A stretch of 48,096 nt of DNA from Anaerolineales bacterium (GCA_020634885.1 JACKAW010000012.1:1-48096); one strand, 5' to 3'; counted from the stretch's first letter, positions 32,359 to 40,469 are shown. The notes: generated from the letters alone by a model not told the origin. Made by a program: numbers and translations.

Positions 32359-32394
32359 ATAGCAGGTCACGCAAGATTTTGCGTGACCTGCTAT
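32359..32394. terminator. Perfect 16-bp hairpin between DsrE3-like and STAS genes
   Basis: ATAGCAGGTCACGCAA (32359-32374) pairs with TTGCGTGACCTGCTAT (32379-32394) around a GATT loop. On the plus strand it is followed by seven T, a classical terminator shape, but the genes around it run on the minus strand. In their direction the tail is not U-rich. It may separate expression of tusA-dsrE from the rest, or stop antisense RNA. Confidence 0.65.
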
Positions 32395-32404
32395 TTTTTT
32401 GTTT

Positions 32405-32929
32405 TTAGATAAATAACTGCACATCTGCATCAGCTGCAAATTCGAGGAAGGTTGCAGCGCCGCCAATTTCAGCCTGTGGGATAAATTCTTCCTTTTTGAA
32501 ACCGAAGACATCCATGGTCATCTGGCATCCGATCATTTTCACATCAAGGTCAAGGCACATATCGCGCAATTCCTCAACGGAGGCAACACCCTTATTTTTG
32601 AAAGTCTGCTTCATTAAACCAGTAGCAATATTCTCAAAACCCGGCATGTTTGCCATTACAAGATTCGGCATGGGCCAATTAATATTCTGGAACTCTTCAG
32701 AACCAAAGGGCATCTTCATCGGCATGGCGGGATTACCAAGCGCTGAAACTTTGGCATCCAATTTTGGTTTAAGCAAAGGCAAACCAAAAAAGGTGAAGAA
32801 AATGGTCACTTCCCATCCCATTGCAGCTGCAGCGCTGGCGAGAATGAAAGGCGGGTACGCCCAATCCAAGGTTCCCTTGCTGGCGATCAAGGCAAGTTTC
32901 TTGGGGGCGTTTGGGTCAGATTTGGACAT
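32405..32929 (-). CDS. DsrE3A-like sulfur carrier protein
   Basis: 174-residue soluble protein of the DsrE2/DsrE3 (COG2210-type) group. LALIASKGTLDWAYPPFILA is the family start and MIGCQMTMDVFGF carries the conserved sulfur-binding C135. C125 is nearby. The hydrophobic stretch FFTFFGLPLL belongs to the fold. No two-helix membrane part is seen, so it fits DsrE3 better than membrane-bound DsrE2. It follows TusA by 39 bases, and a TusA-DsrE3 pair at the head of sHdr operons is the expected sulfur-donation module. Confidence 0.85.
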   Translation of the reverse strand: MSKSDPNAPKKLALIASKGTLDWAYPPFILASAAAAMGWEVTIFFTFFGLPLLKPKLDAKVSALGNPAMPMKMPFGSEEFQNINWPMPNLVMANMPGFENIATGLMKQTFKNKGVASVEELRDMCLDLDVKMIGCQMTMDVFGFKKEEFIPQAEIGGAATFLEFAADADVQLFI

Positions 32930-32968
32930 ATAGATACCTCGTATTAAAAAAATATCTCAGATATGTTA

Positions 32969-33211
32969 TTACTTCTTCTTCAAGAAGAAGATGAACTTGC
33001 CGTCTTCGGTCATCGAGCGCAAAAGCTCATTACCGGTCTGGCGGCTCCAGGCTTCCATATCAGGGGGAGCACCCGGGTCGGTAGCAAGCATTTTAAGAAT
33101 TTGACCTGACTGTAATTCCTTCATTGCCTTTGTAGCCTTAACCACCGGCATAGGGCAAAGCATTCCAGAACAATCCAATACCTGATCTTCCTTAATTACT
33201 TCATCTGTCAT
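32969..33211 (-). CDS. tusA: TusA-like sulfur carrier protein
   Basis: 80-residue sulfur carrier. LDCSGMLCPMPVVKATKAM has the CPxP motif, with the sulfur-carrying C19 and an additional C14. LATDPGAPPDMEAWSRQTGN is the second TusA signature. The ATG at 33211 is chosen because AAAGGAGG stands 6 bases upstream and the length is the family standard. An upstream in-frame extension would overlap the divergent gene. As first gene of the island it should accept sulfane sulfur and hand it to the DsrE proteins or Hdr complex. Confidence 0.93.
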   Translation of the reverse strand: MTDEVIKEDQVLDCSGMLCPMPVVKATKAMKELQSGQILKMLATDPGAPPDMEAWSRQTGNELLRSMTEDGKFIFFLKKK

Positions 33212-33359
33212 TTGAGCCTCCTTTGGGACTACCGAATGATAATAAATTGGCAGGGGATTCACCATCCCCCACACAAGGGAATTTTCCTCCCCCGCAAGGG
33301 GGAGAAGGGCTAATTCGGATATAATCATTATGCTCCTTAAAGAATTTTTTTCAATAGCC
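33212..33359. promoter_or_regulatory. Divergent regulatory region between tusA and the sensor-kinase gene
   Basis: 148 bases between two divergent genes. It holds two short hairpins, GGGGAT/ATCCCC (33253-33269) and CTCCCCC/GGGGGAG (33287-33304), and a TATAAT-like -10 at 33320-33325 directed towards the kinase. On the minus side the only clear element is the AAAGGAGG before tusA. A TATTAT-like -10 near 33240 is possible. Confidence 0.45.
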
Positions 33360-35027
33360 ATGCTTAAAAATATCGAAGCCTTATATAAATCAAATCGTTT
33401 TTTTATTTTCCTGCTCAGTTATCGCTGGTTATCCATCCTGCCTGCGTTATTTGTACTGACCACAGAAAAAGAAACATTACTCTCACCATACCTGACCTTC
33501 ACAGTTGTGTTGGCGGCAAATACGATCATCTCCCTGTTTAATCGCAAACTAAACCAGGTAGTTACCCAATATCCCCTTTTATTAAGCGTGGATATTCTCT
33601 TCTCGACCCTCGTCATTGCAGTTAGTGGCGGCATTCACAGCCCCTATTATTTATACGTGCTTAGCCCTTTGCTCGCTGGAGCCTTTTTCTTTCAATCCCG
33701 AGGGGCGTTCCTTGCCTCCCTTTTCTTCACCCCGCTCTACCTCTTTTCAGGCGGAACCATCACCAGCAGTTCATGGGACTTAAGCCTGCTCGTCACCCAT
33801 CTGGCTGGCATTTGGCTGCTGCCGCTGCTATTCTCGTACCCTTCCACTTTATTAAAAACCGTCAATCAAGCAACAGAAGAACTTTCCGCGGCGCACCGCC
33901 AGTTGGAGATCATCCACGACCTGACCGTGCTGCTGCAAGCCGCGCCAGACCTGCTCTCCGTTCAAGAGCGCGTGCTTGGCGCCGTCACCACCGAGTTGGG
34001 TTTCTCCAAAGCCATGGTTGCACTGGTAGACCCCGCCCGCGAAGAACTTGGCGGCTGGCTGGTTTACCCGCGTGAAGAAAACTTCCCAAACACCCCTCCC
34101 ATCCAAATGAAATCAGAAAACGGGGTCATCATCAAATCCATGCTCAACCGCGAAACTTTTCGATCGAACGGAGAGCAGCTTATTAATGATGCGCCACTCA
34201 GCAAGTGGCTGTCACAAAACGATTGGTTCATTACCCCGCTTTATTTACGCGAACACCCAGTAGGACTCTTGCTCGTAGATGAAGCAAACCTGACCCGCGA
34301 ACGGGAAGCCACACTAATGACGGTTGCGAATCAAGCTGCGCTCGCGCTTGGTACCACCATCCTATGCATTGACCGTGCCCGACGCCTTGCCATCGAAACC
34401 GAACGAAACCGCATTGCCCGCGATATTCACGATACCGTGGCGCAATCGCTCTTTGGCATTGTGTACTCACTCGATGCCTGCATCACCATGCTGCCGCAAA
34501 AGGCGGAAGATGTCCGCACAGAATTGATCGAACTGCGTTCACTGGCAAACAACGCGCATGATGAAGTCCGCCGCTCAGTCTTTGACCTGTGGCCTTCTGC
34601 CCTCACCATTGAACTTTTCATGGCAGACCTGACCAACTACATCAACAGCTGCTGCCGTCCGCGTTCGTTCAACATCATCTTCAACCATCACGGCGATTTC
34701 AACTCCCTCTCCCCGGGTTTACGCCGAACCATCTACCGCATGGCACAAGAAGCGCTGGCGAACTCGGCGCGGCATTCAGGCGTACAGTCTGCCCGCCTGT
34801 GTTTGGCGGTCACAGACCACGATATTTATCTGGATATTTCAGACCAGGGCAAAGGCTTCGATCTTTCAAGAGCCATGTCTCGCAGCCAGAACCGCGAACA
34901 TTTTGGGCTGCAAGGCATGCAAGAACGTGCCCGCGCACTAGGCGGCGATTGTGTGATCGCATCCAACCTTGAGGCAGGGTCACGCGTAATGATCACCCTC
35001 CCCACCCACGGACACCCCCATGCCTGA
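33360..35027 (+). CDS. NarL-type membrane sensor histidine kinase with GAF-like domain
   Basis: 555-residue kinase. Residues 10-170 carry about six membrane helices. Residues 200-335 look like a GAF-type sensor. The HisKA_3 phospho-acceptor is near residue 357 (RDIHDTVAQSLFGIVYSLD), followed by an HATPase_c domain (YRMAQEALANSARHSG, DQGKGFDLS, FGLQGMQERA). The ATG at 33360 is preferred to the one at 33330 because the latter lies only 5 bases from a TATAAT-like -10. It is divergent from tusA and overlaps its response-regulator gene by 8 bases. It may sense redox or sulfur status and control the island, by position only. Confidence 0.85.
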   Translation: MLKNIEALYKSNRFFIFLLSYRWLSILPALFVLTTEKETLLSPYLTFTVVLAANTIISLFNRKLNQVVTQYPLLLSVDILFSTLVIAVSGGIHSPYYLYVLSPLLAGAFFFQSRGAFLASLFFTPLYLFSGGTITSSSWDLSLLVTHLAGIWLLPLLFSYPSTLLKTVNQATEELSAAHRQLEIIHDLTVLLQAAPDLLSVQERVLGAVTTELGFSKAMVALVDPAREELGGWLVYPREENFPNTPPIQMKSENGVIIKSMLNRETFRSNGEQLINDAPLSKWLSQNDWFITPLYLREHPVGLLLVDEANLTREREATLMTVANQAALALGTTILCIDRARRLAIETERNRIARDIHDTVAQSLFGIVYSLDACITMLPQKAEDVRTELIELRSLANNAHDEVRRSVFDLWPSALTIELFMADLTNYINSCCRPRSFNIIFNHHGDFNSLSPGLRRTIYRMAQEALANSARHSGVQSARLCLAVTDHDIYLDISDQGKGFDLSRAMSRSQNREHFGLQGMQERARALGGDCVIASNLEAGSRVMITLPTHGHPHA

Positions 35028-35664
35028 GCCTATTCGTATCCTCATCGTAGACGACCATGCCGTAGTCCGCAAAGGGTTGGCAATGGTCCTTCGTCTGGAA
35101 CCAGACCTTGAGGTTGTAGGTGAAGCGGAAAATGGACTCCTTGGGCTGGAGGCGGCTAAAAATCTACATCCCCATATCATGCTCGCAGACTTGGTCATGC
35201 CAGAAATGGATGGGCAGGAAATGGCGCTTGCGCTCCGCAAGGCTGTACCCGAGATCAAGATCATGATGCTAACCGGCACCGAAGTGGACGACCGTGTATT
35301 CGACCTGGTTGCAGCAGGCATTGAAGGCTATGTAATGAAGAACATCGAGCCAGCCGAGTTGGTGCGAGCCATCCATGCGATCATGCATGGTGAAGCCTAC
35401 CTGCACCCCGATGTGATGAAAAAGGTAATGGAACGAATGAAGCCGCATCACGAAATATCGGTTTCATTAACTCCGCGCGAAATGGAAGTTCTGGAATGGA
35501 TGGCATCTTCGAATACCTATAAACAGATCGCGGAACAATTGGGCATAGGGGAAGAAACGATCCGAAGTCATGCAAAGAACATTCTTGAAAAACTTCACCA
35601 ACCGAATCGCGCACAGGCGGTTCTGACCGCCATGAAGATGAAACTGATCGAACTGAGCGATTAA
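35020..35664 (+). CDS. NarL/FixJ family response regulator
   Basis: 214-residue regulator. The receiver domain has the acidic pair D11/D12, phospho-acceptor D57 (LADLVMP) and the Lys of GYVMKNIEP. The C-terminal LuxR-type helix-turn-helix is LTPREMEVLEWMASSNTYKQ, then IGEETIRSHAKNILEKL. It overlaps the kinase gene and is its cognate partner. Binding to the divergent region 33212-33359 is the obvious prediction. Confidence 0.92.
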   Translation: MPEPIRILIVDDHAVVRKGLAMVLRLEPDLEVVGEAENGLLGLEAAKNLHPHIMLADLVMPEMDGQEMALALRKAVPEIKIMMLTGTEVDDRVFDLVAAGIEGYVMKNIEPAELVRAIHAIMHGEAYLHPDVMKKVMERMKPHHEISVSLTPREMEVLEWMASSNTYKQIAEQLGIGEETIRSHAKNILEKLHQPNRAQAVLTAMKMKLIELSD

Positions 35665-35672
35665 CTTTTCAA

Positions 35673-36158
35673 ATGATCTCCACTGAAAGTGATTTTCTTG
35701 AATACCTGGGGGCGCACTCTTTCGTTTACGAACGATTGGAACATACCGCTGTGTTTACCTGCGCAGAAGCAGATGCACACCACACGGGTATCGAAGCGGT
35801 CAGCACCAAAAATTTATTCTTATGCGATAAAAAAGCCCGCCGCTTCTTCCTTGTGGCAACTTCATGTGAAAAGACTGTGAAGTTGGATGAACTTTCTTCA
35901 ACCTTGGGCGTTCCCCATCTTCGTTTCGCTTCGGAGCAAAACCTTATGCGATTGCTTGGTGTGGAGCGCGGTTCAGTGACCATGATGGGCTTGGTCAATG
36001 ATGGGGAACAAATCGTTGAATTGTGGATGGATTCAGAAATATGGGAGGGGGAAACGTTTCTCTGCCACCCGCTTGTGAATACTGCCACACTGGTTCTTGG
36101 CAAAGTTGAGCTACAGCGTTTTCTCTTGTTGACGGGTCATACCCTGAAATTCTTTTAA
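35673..36158 (+). CDS. YbaK/ProX-type aminoacyl-tRNA deacylase
   Basis: 161-residue YbaK/EbsC-fold protein of the ProX/PrdX branch, which hydrolyses mischarged tRNA such as alanyl-tRNA(Pro). STKNLFLCDKKARRFFLVAT is the domain core, followed by LRFASEQNLMRLLGVERGSV and MMGLVND, which match the free-standing editing-domain pattern. It follows the response-regulator stop by 8 bases, so it may be co-transcribed, but no functional link to signalling is evident. Confidence 0.85.
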   Translation: MISTESDFLEYLGAHSFVYERLEHTAVFTCAEADAHHTGIEAVSTKNLFLCDKKARRFFLVATSCEKTVKLDELSSTLGVPHLRFASEQNLMRLLGVERGSVTMMGLVNDGEQIVELWMDSEIWEGETFLCHPLVNTATLVLGKVELQRFLLLTGHTLKFF

Positions 36159-36191
36159 TCATCCTATCTACTAAAAGCGCAGTCAGGAAGC

Positions 36192-38282
36192 ATGATTCAA
36201 ATAAATGTAATATCCATCATTCTTCTTATTACAACCGTGATCAATATGGCGGTAAGCTTTATCAGTTGGGGGAGAAGAGGCACAAAAACCGGTTTTTATT
36301 TTGCGTTGGGAATGTCCAGTATTACGCTATGGACCTTTGCTGCGGCTCTGGGGTACATGGTCATTCCGCTTGATTTAACCATCCTATTCGCCAAATTAGA
36401 TGCTATCGGATATAACTTTGCAATTGTCTTTTTATTTTTTGCGGCAATGTATTTTGCCCGACTCGATAAGTGGGCAGATCATAAAACGCTACGCTTGTTG
36501 ATTTTTTTCATCCCGGTTTCAAATACCCTCTTAACAATTACAAATGAATGGCACGCCGGTGTTTGGGCAGGTTTTGAGCTCATTGATAATAATATTTATA
36601 TTTTCAAACATGGACCAGCATTCATCTGGATAACTTCTACAAGCTACTTATTAATCGCCACGATCCTCTTGGTCTTGTTTGGGGTGGCGCAAAACGGGTC
36701 TGTTATCCAGCGCCGTCAGGCAAGGTTACTTATTGGCGGAACAGTCTTCCCGATCATTGCAAATATTATGTATCGGTACGGCGCTCAGGGTATTGAAGGG
36801 ATAGACTGGTCATCTGTTACATTTTCGGTCACTGGCTTTTTATTCCTGCGGGCGCTTCAAGATGCACAATTTATTAATATCATTCCCATTGCGCGGGATG
36901 TACTGATCAACAGTTCCAGTGACGGCATGATGGTAGTTGATACGCAGTACCGCATCATTGACAGCAATCCGGCAATGTCGCCAATTCTTGGCAGGTCATC
37001 TGGAGAAGATTTGATTGGGTATGACTTACAGCAATCTTTGCCTGTCCTTCATTCACACATTCTGGAAACTATGGGGCAGAAAAGCCGAATGGAATTTGAG
37101 ATCGGCGCCATCCCTTTTGACATCCTTATTTCACCCCTTTATGAAAAAGATCAACAGATCGGATACTTGATCGTTTTTCGCAACATTACAGAGATCAAAC
37201 AAAAAGAACTGCAACTCCAATTACTCAATCATGCCGTTGAGCAAAGTCCGACTTCGATCATTATCACTGACAAGACCGGGAACATCACCTTTGTAAACCC
37301 GTTCTTCGTCATGTTGACAGGGTATTCTCTTACCGAAGTGCTTGGCAAAAAGCCGAACATGCTCCAATCAGGACAAACCCCAGATCAAGTGTATCAAGCC
37401 ATGTGGCAAAGCATTCTTTCTGCACAGGTATGGAGAGGGGAGCTCCTAAATAAAAAGAAGAATGGTGAATTCTATTGGGTAAGCGTTGTCATGGCTCCCG
37501 TCCTGGATTCTGACGGCGACATTCAAAGTTATATTTCAATCCAGGAAGATATTACTGAGCGAAAACTAGCGGAACAAGCTCTTGAAGATCGTTTTCTGGA
37601 AATTCAGTCGCTCAACAAGGATTTGCAGGAGGCGCAGAACCAGATTGTGGATCAACAACGTGAACTTGCCATTCTGGAAGAACGTCAACGGCTCGGACGC
37701 AACCTGCACGACTCAGTCAACCAATCCATTCACAGTTTGATGCTTTTTTCTGAAACCCTGATCGCACTGCTGCAAAACGGGCAAACTGAGCAAGCCATTA
37801 ACGCCGCAGTACGTATTCACAAGAGCGGTGAACAGGCGCTCAAAGAAGCGAGAATGCTGGTGCATGAGGGACGGGTTTCTGAAATGAGCAATTATGAGGA
37901 ATTGGTAGAAGCCATTGAAAACCGGTTCGATATGGTTGAAAGACGGACAGGCATTCAGGCAGTTCTTTCATACGATAATCTCGTTCATGAAGATGGTTTC
38001 CCTGCGAACTCGATCGTGGATATATATTGGATCATCATCGAATCACTCAACAATTCGTTGAAACATTCCCAAGCCAGCCACGTGCAGGTTGAGATGACAA
38101 AAAAGGAGAATCAACTTTCGGTGGAGATAAAGGATAATGGTATCGGCTTCAACCAAGGTCAGGCAAGAGGCGGTTTTGGTTTGACATCCATGCAGGAACG
38201 GGCAACATCGCTGAATGGAACATTATCTGTAGAATCATCTATTCACATTGGGACTCGGGTAAAATTCTCAATGGAGATTTAG
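36192..38282 (+). CDS. 7TM-PAS-PAS hybrid-sensor histidine kinase, NarL type
   Basis: 696-residue kinase. Residues 1-225 contain seven membrane helices of the histidine-kinase N-terminal 7TM type. Two PAS domains follow (about 235-335, beginning ARDVLINSSSDGMMVVDTQY, and 345-465, beginning LNHAVEQSPTSIIITD, with a PAC end YISIQEDITERKLAEQ). After a coiled coil, the HisKA_3 histidine is near residue 506 (RLGRNLHDSVNQ). The HATPase_c domain closes the protein (IDIYW-type start, EIKDNGIGFN, GFGLTSMQERA). AGGAAG precedes the ATG. It pairs with the regulator 5 bases downstream. The signal is unknown. Confidence 0.87.
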   Translation: MIQINVISIILLITTVINMAVSFISWGRRGTKTGFYFALGMSSITLWTFAAALGYMVIPLDLTILFAKLDAIGYNFAIVFLFFAAMYFARLDKWADHKTLRLLIFFIPVSNTLLTITNEWHAGVWAGFELIDNNIYIFKHGPAFIWITSTSYLLIATILLVLFGVAQNGSVIQRRQARLLIGGTVFPIIANIMYRYGAQGIEGIDWSSVTFSVTGFLFLRALQDAQFINIIPIARDVLINSSSDGMMVVDTQYRIIDSNPAMSPILGRSSGEDLIGYDLQQSLPVLHSHILETMGQKSRMEFEIGAIPFDILISPLYEKDQQIGYLIVFRNITEIKQKELQLQLLNHAVEQSPTSIIITDKTGNITFVNPFFVMLTGYSLTEVLGKKPNMLQSGQTPDQVYQAMWQSILSAQVWRGELLNKKKNGEFYWVSVVMAPVLDSDGDIQSYISIQEDITERKLAEQALEDRFLEIQSLNKDLQEAQNQIVDQQRELAILEERQRLGRNLHDSVNQSIHSLMLFSETLIALLQNGQTEQAINAAVRIHKSGEQALKEARMLVHEGRVSEMSNYEELVEAIENRFDMVERRTGIQAVLSYDNLVHEDGFPANSIVDIYWIIIESLNNSLKHSQASHVQVEMTKKENQLSVEIKDNGIGFNQGQARGGFGLTSMQERATSLNGTLSVESSIHIGTRVKFSMEI

Positions 38283-38287
38283 CCAAG

Positions 38288-38932
38288 ATGGAGTCTATCA
38301 AAATCCTGATCGTGGACGATCACCCCATTATGCGGGAGGCTTTAAAAATGTCAGTGATGGGGGAAAAAGATATTAAGGTTATCGGCGAAGCAGGAAATGG
38401 CAAAGAGGCGTTGCTGTTATTGAGAACGCTTATGCCAGACATCATTTTGATGGATCTGATGATGCCGGAATTAAGTGGTGTGGAAACCATCACACAAATA
38501 TTCAATACAAATCCTCAGGCAAAAATCCTGGTTTTAACCAGCATGGAAGACGAAACGCATATAGTGGAAGCCATACAGGCGGGCGCATTGGGTTATTTTC
38601 CAAAAACTGCGCCGCGCCAATATTTGCTGGAAGCGATTCGGAAAGTGGCAGATGGCATACCTTATATGCCCGCAGGAATCACGTTGAAACTTATTCAAGG
38701 GTTAAGGCGGACAAAAAGCATTTTACAGAATGAACCACAGATCACCATTACAGCCCGCCAGCGCGAGATCATGGTACTCATGGCAGAGGGCAAGACCGAT
38801 GAAGAAATATCCAATATGCTGCACCTGCAAGAATCAACGGTTCGCGCCCACATTCACCAGATTGGGCAGAGGATCGGCACGGAAAGCCGGTCGCAGATCG
38901 TGGCGTATGTCCATAATCATTTGAAATCATAA
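38288..38932 (+). CDS. NarL/FixJ family response regulator
   Basis: 214-residue response regulator with D10/D11, phospho-acceptor D56 (ILMDLMMPE) and Lys in GYFPKTAPR. The LuxR-type HTH is ITARQREIMVLMAEGKTDEE followed by LHLQESTVRAHIHQIGQRI. It is the partner of the preceding 7TM-PAS kinase. A strong terminator follows. Confidence 0.92.
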   Translation: MESIKILIVDDHPIMREALKMSVMGEKDIKVIGEAGNGKEALLLLRTLMPDIILMDLMMPELSGVETITQIFNTNPQAKILVLTSMEDETHIVEAIQAGALGYFPKTAPRQYLLEAIRKVADGIPYMPAGITLKLIQGLRRTKSILQNEPQITITARQREIMVLMAEGKTDEEISNMLHLQESTVRAHIHQIGQRIGTESRSQIVAYVHNHLKS

Positions 38933-38950
38933 GTTAATTGTCAAAAGCCC

Positions 38951-38978
38951 GACCCGCCCTGGCGGGTCTTTTTTTTTG
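38951..38978 (+). terminator. Rho-independent terminator
   Basis: GACCCGCC (38951-38958) and GGCGGGTC (38961-38968) form a tight GC stem with a two-base CT loop gap, followed by nine or so T. It ends the kinase/regulator unit. Confidence 0.85.
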
Positions 38979-39063
38979 TTTAAGTCTTTCTTAAACATTT
39001 TTTACACAAAAAATCAACACAGCATCAATGCGTTAAACGGGGGGATTTCATACAATACAAAGC

Positions 39064-39435
39064 ATGAAATCGGAGATTATCTCTGTGCTGATCGTGGAAC
39101 AACAACCGATGATGCGTACCGCACTTAGCACACTCTTCTCTTCCGCCGGGATGATGGTGGTTGGCGAAGTTACAAATGGCAGAGAAGCGCTGCAAGCCGC
39201 CTCAAAGCTATCTCCTGACTTGATCCTCTTTTCTGTGAGGATTCCCAGCCTTGAAGATTTGCAGCACATTTCTACGCTCCGTAAAGAATTCCCCAATACG
39301 CGCATCCTCGCGATGGTCACCGGCGAATTCAGAGGACAGGAAAACACGGCTCTTAATCATGGCGCACACCGGGTTCTGGCTAAGACCGCCCACCGCACAG
39401 AAATACTGAATACAGTAAGAGCAATGGCACACTAG
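39064..39435 (+). CDS. Stand-alone receiver-like domain without phospho-acceptor
   Basis: 123-residue CheY-like fold (SVLIVEQQPMMRTALSTLFS, then VVGEVTNGREALQAASKLSP). The acidic pair is reduced to E12 with Q residues, and the phosphorylated Asp is replaced by S57 (ILFSVRIP). The Lys (VLAKTAHR) is kept. There is no DNA-binding domain. It should therefore not be a normal phospho-switch and may act as a constitutive or ligand-controlled adaptor. It lies just before the Flp pilin genes, so a role in pilus control is possible. Confidence 0.78.
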   Translation: MKSEIISVLIVEQQPMMRTALSTLFSSAGMMVVGEVTNGREALQAASKLSPDLILFSVRIPSLEDLQHISTLRKEFPNTRILAMVTGEFRGQENTALNHGAHRVLAKTAHRTEILNTVRAMAH

Positions 39436-39498
39436 GTTATTCAAGAGATAGCCCCATACTCTCTTCAAAATTTGTTTTTTTATCTATAAGGAGCAAAA

Positions 39499-39906
39499 AT
39501 GTATAATCATTTCAAAAGCAGCAAAGTAAATGAAAAGGGGCAGGGATTGGTGGAGTACGCGCTGATCCTCGTATTGGTTGCCATCGTGGTGATCGCGGCA
39601 ATGATGATACTTGGTCCCACTGTTGGCAATGTTTTCAACAATGTCAATTCTTCTCTGGAAGGGCTTACCAGTGGCGGGGGCGGTGGTGGTTCTCTCCCAA
39701 CTGGTCCCACTGATTTCGGCTCAACCCAATGGAAAAATGGATTCGACACTTCAACCCCAATCAATAATTATTGTGCTTCAGAGGGTACCGGCTCAAATTA
39801 CAATTTATACAGCGTCAACGGTGGAAGCTATACGTACTATATTGCATCGGGACAACCCTGGACGGGTAGTGGGTCAACATTCATGAATACAGGCTCTTGC
39901 CCGTAA
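39499..39906 (+). CDS. Flp-type (type IVb) pilin with C-terminal extension
   Basis: 135-residue pilin. NEKGQGLVEYALILVLVAIV is the class IVb prepilin site, with cleavage expected between G and QGLVEYAL, and a hydrophobic stalk follows. Flp pilins are normally 50-70 residues. This one carries a Gly-rich linker (SGGGGGGS) and a distal domain of about 70 residues rich in Ser, Gly, Asn and Tyr with two cysteines (C93-type NNYCASEG and the terminal SCP), which may form a disulfide. AAGGAG lies before the ATG. No TadZABC, RcpA or prepilin peptidase gene is in the window. Confidence 0.85.
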   Translation: MYNHFKSSKVNEKGQGLVEYALILVLVAIVVIAAMMILGPTVGNVFNNVNSSLEGLTSGGGGGGSLPTGPTDFGSTQWKNGFDTSTPINNYCASEGTGSNYNLYSVNGGSYTYYIASGQPWTGSGSTFMNTGSCP

Positions 39907-40012
39907 ACAACAGTCTATTACTAAACAAACCCAAACTTAATTTGAGTTTGGAAATTAACAGCATAGATTGGCATACTTAAAGAACAAGTCATATCTTCTG
40001 TCTATCAGTACA

Positions 40013-40059
40013 CAAATCAAAAAGGGACTATTCACAAGGATAGTTCCTTTTTGATTTGT
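40013..40059 (+). terminator. Hairpin upstream of the second pilin gene
   Basis: CAAATCAAAAAGG and CCTTTTTGATTTG form the outer stem with ACTAT/ATAGT inside and a CACAAGG-type loop. The descending arm contains TTTTT. A smaller stem CCAAACT/AGTTTGG (39931-39951) lies closer to the first pilin stop. Together they probably end the first pilin transcript. The rest of 39907-40186 holds nothing else clear. Confidence 0.6.
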
Positions 40060-40186
40060 GCAAAAGCAAATTGCAAATAAGGTAAAGAATATAGAGAAAA
40101 ATCGTTTTCAGGGTTGTTTTTTCCACAAGAACCATGTAATATGGAAACACTTTATTTTTTCGTTGTTTATTTCAAGGAGTTATCTC

Positions 40187-40345
40187 ATGTTCATGTATTC
40201 AAAACGACCTCGCGGGCAGGGTTTGCTCGAATATGCCCTAATTCTGGTACTGGTGGCAATTGTGGTCATTGCCGCGTTGATGGCAATGGGACCCTGGATC
40301 GGCAACGTCTTCAACCAGATCAATACCAGCATCGCAGGCGTATAA
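40187..40345 (+). CDS. Flp-type (type IVb) major pilin
   Basis: 52-residue prepilin: a short basic leader (MFMYSKRPRG), cleavage before QGLLEYAL, and the hydrophobic stalk shared almost word for word with the larger pilin (ALILVLVAIVVIAA). This is the usual Flp size. The ATG at 40187 is chosen because CAAGGAG stands 8 bases upstream. Longer in-frame starts have no ribosome site. A terminator follows, so it is a single-gene unit or the end of one. Confidence 0.88.
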   Translation: MFMYSKRPRGQGLLEYALILVLVAIVVIAALMAMGPWIGNVFNQINTSIAGV

Positions 40346-40380
40346 ACCCCAGCGCAACCACAGTTTCACTGAAAACGCCC

Positions 40381-40418
40381 CAAAAAGCCCGTGTTATCCA
40401 AAGCACACGGGCTTTTTG
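40381..40418 (+). terminator. Rho-independent terminator after the Flp pilin
   Basis: CAAAAAGCCCGTGT (40381-40394) pairs with ACACGGGCTTTTTG (40405-40418), with TTTTT in the descending arm. Confidence 0.8.
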
Positions 40419-40437
40419 TAATCCAGACCGCTCTTGG

Positions 40438-40443
40438 TATAAT
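40438..40443 (+). promoter_or_regulatory. TATAAT -10 element before miaB
   Basis: A consensus TATAAT lies 26 bases before the miaB start. A weak TTTGTA at 40415-40420, 17 bases upstream, may serve as -35, overlapping the preceding terminator. Confidence 0.5.
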
Positions 40444-40469
40444 TCGCGCCTACAAAACTAGGAGTACGC

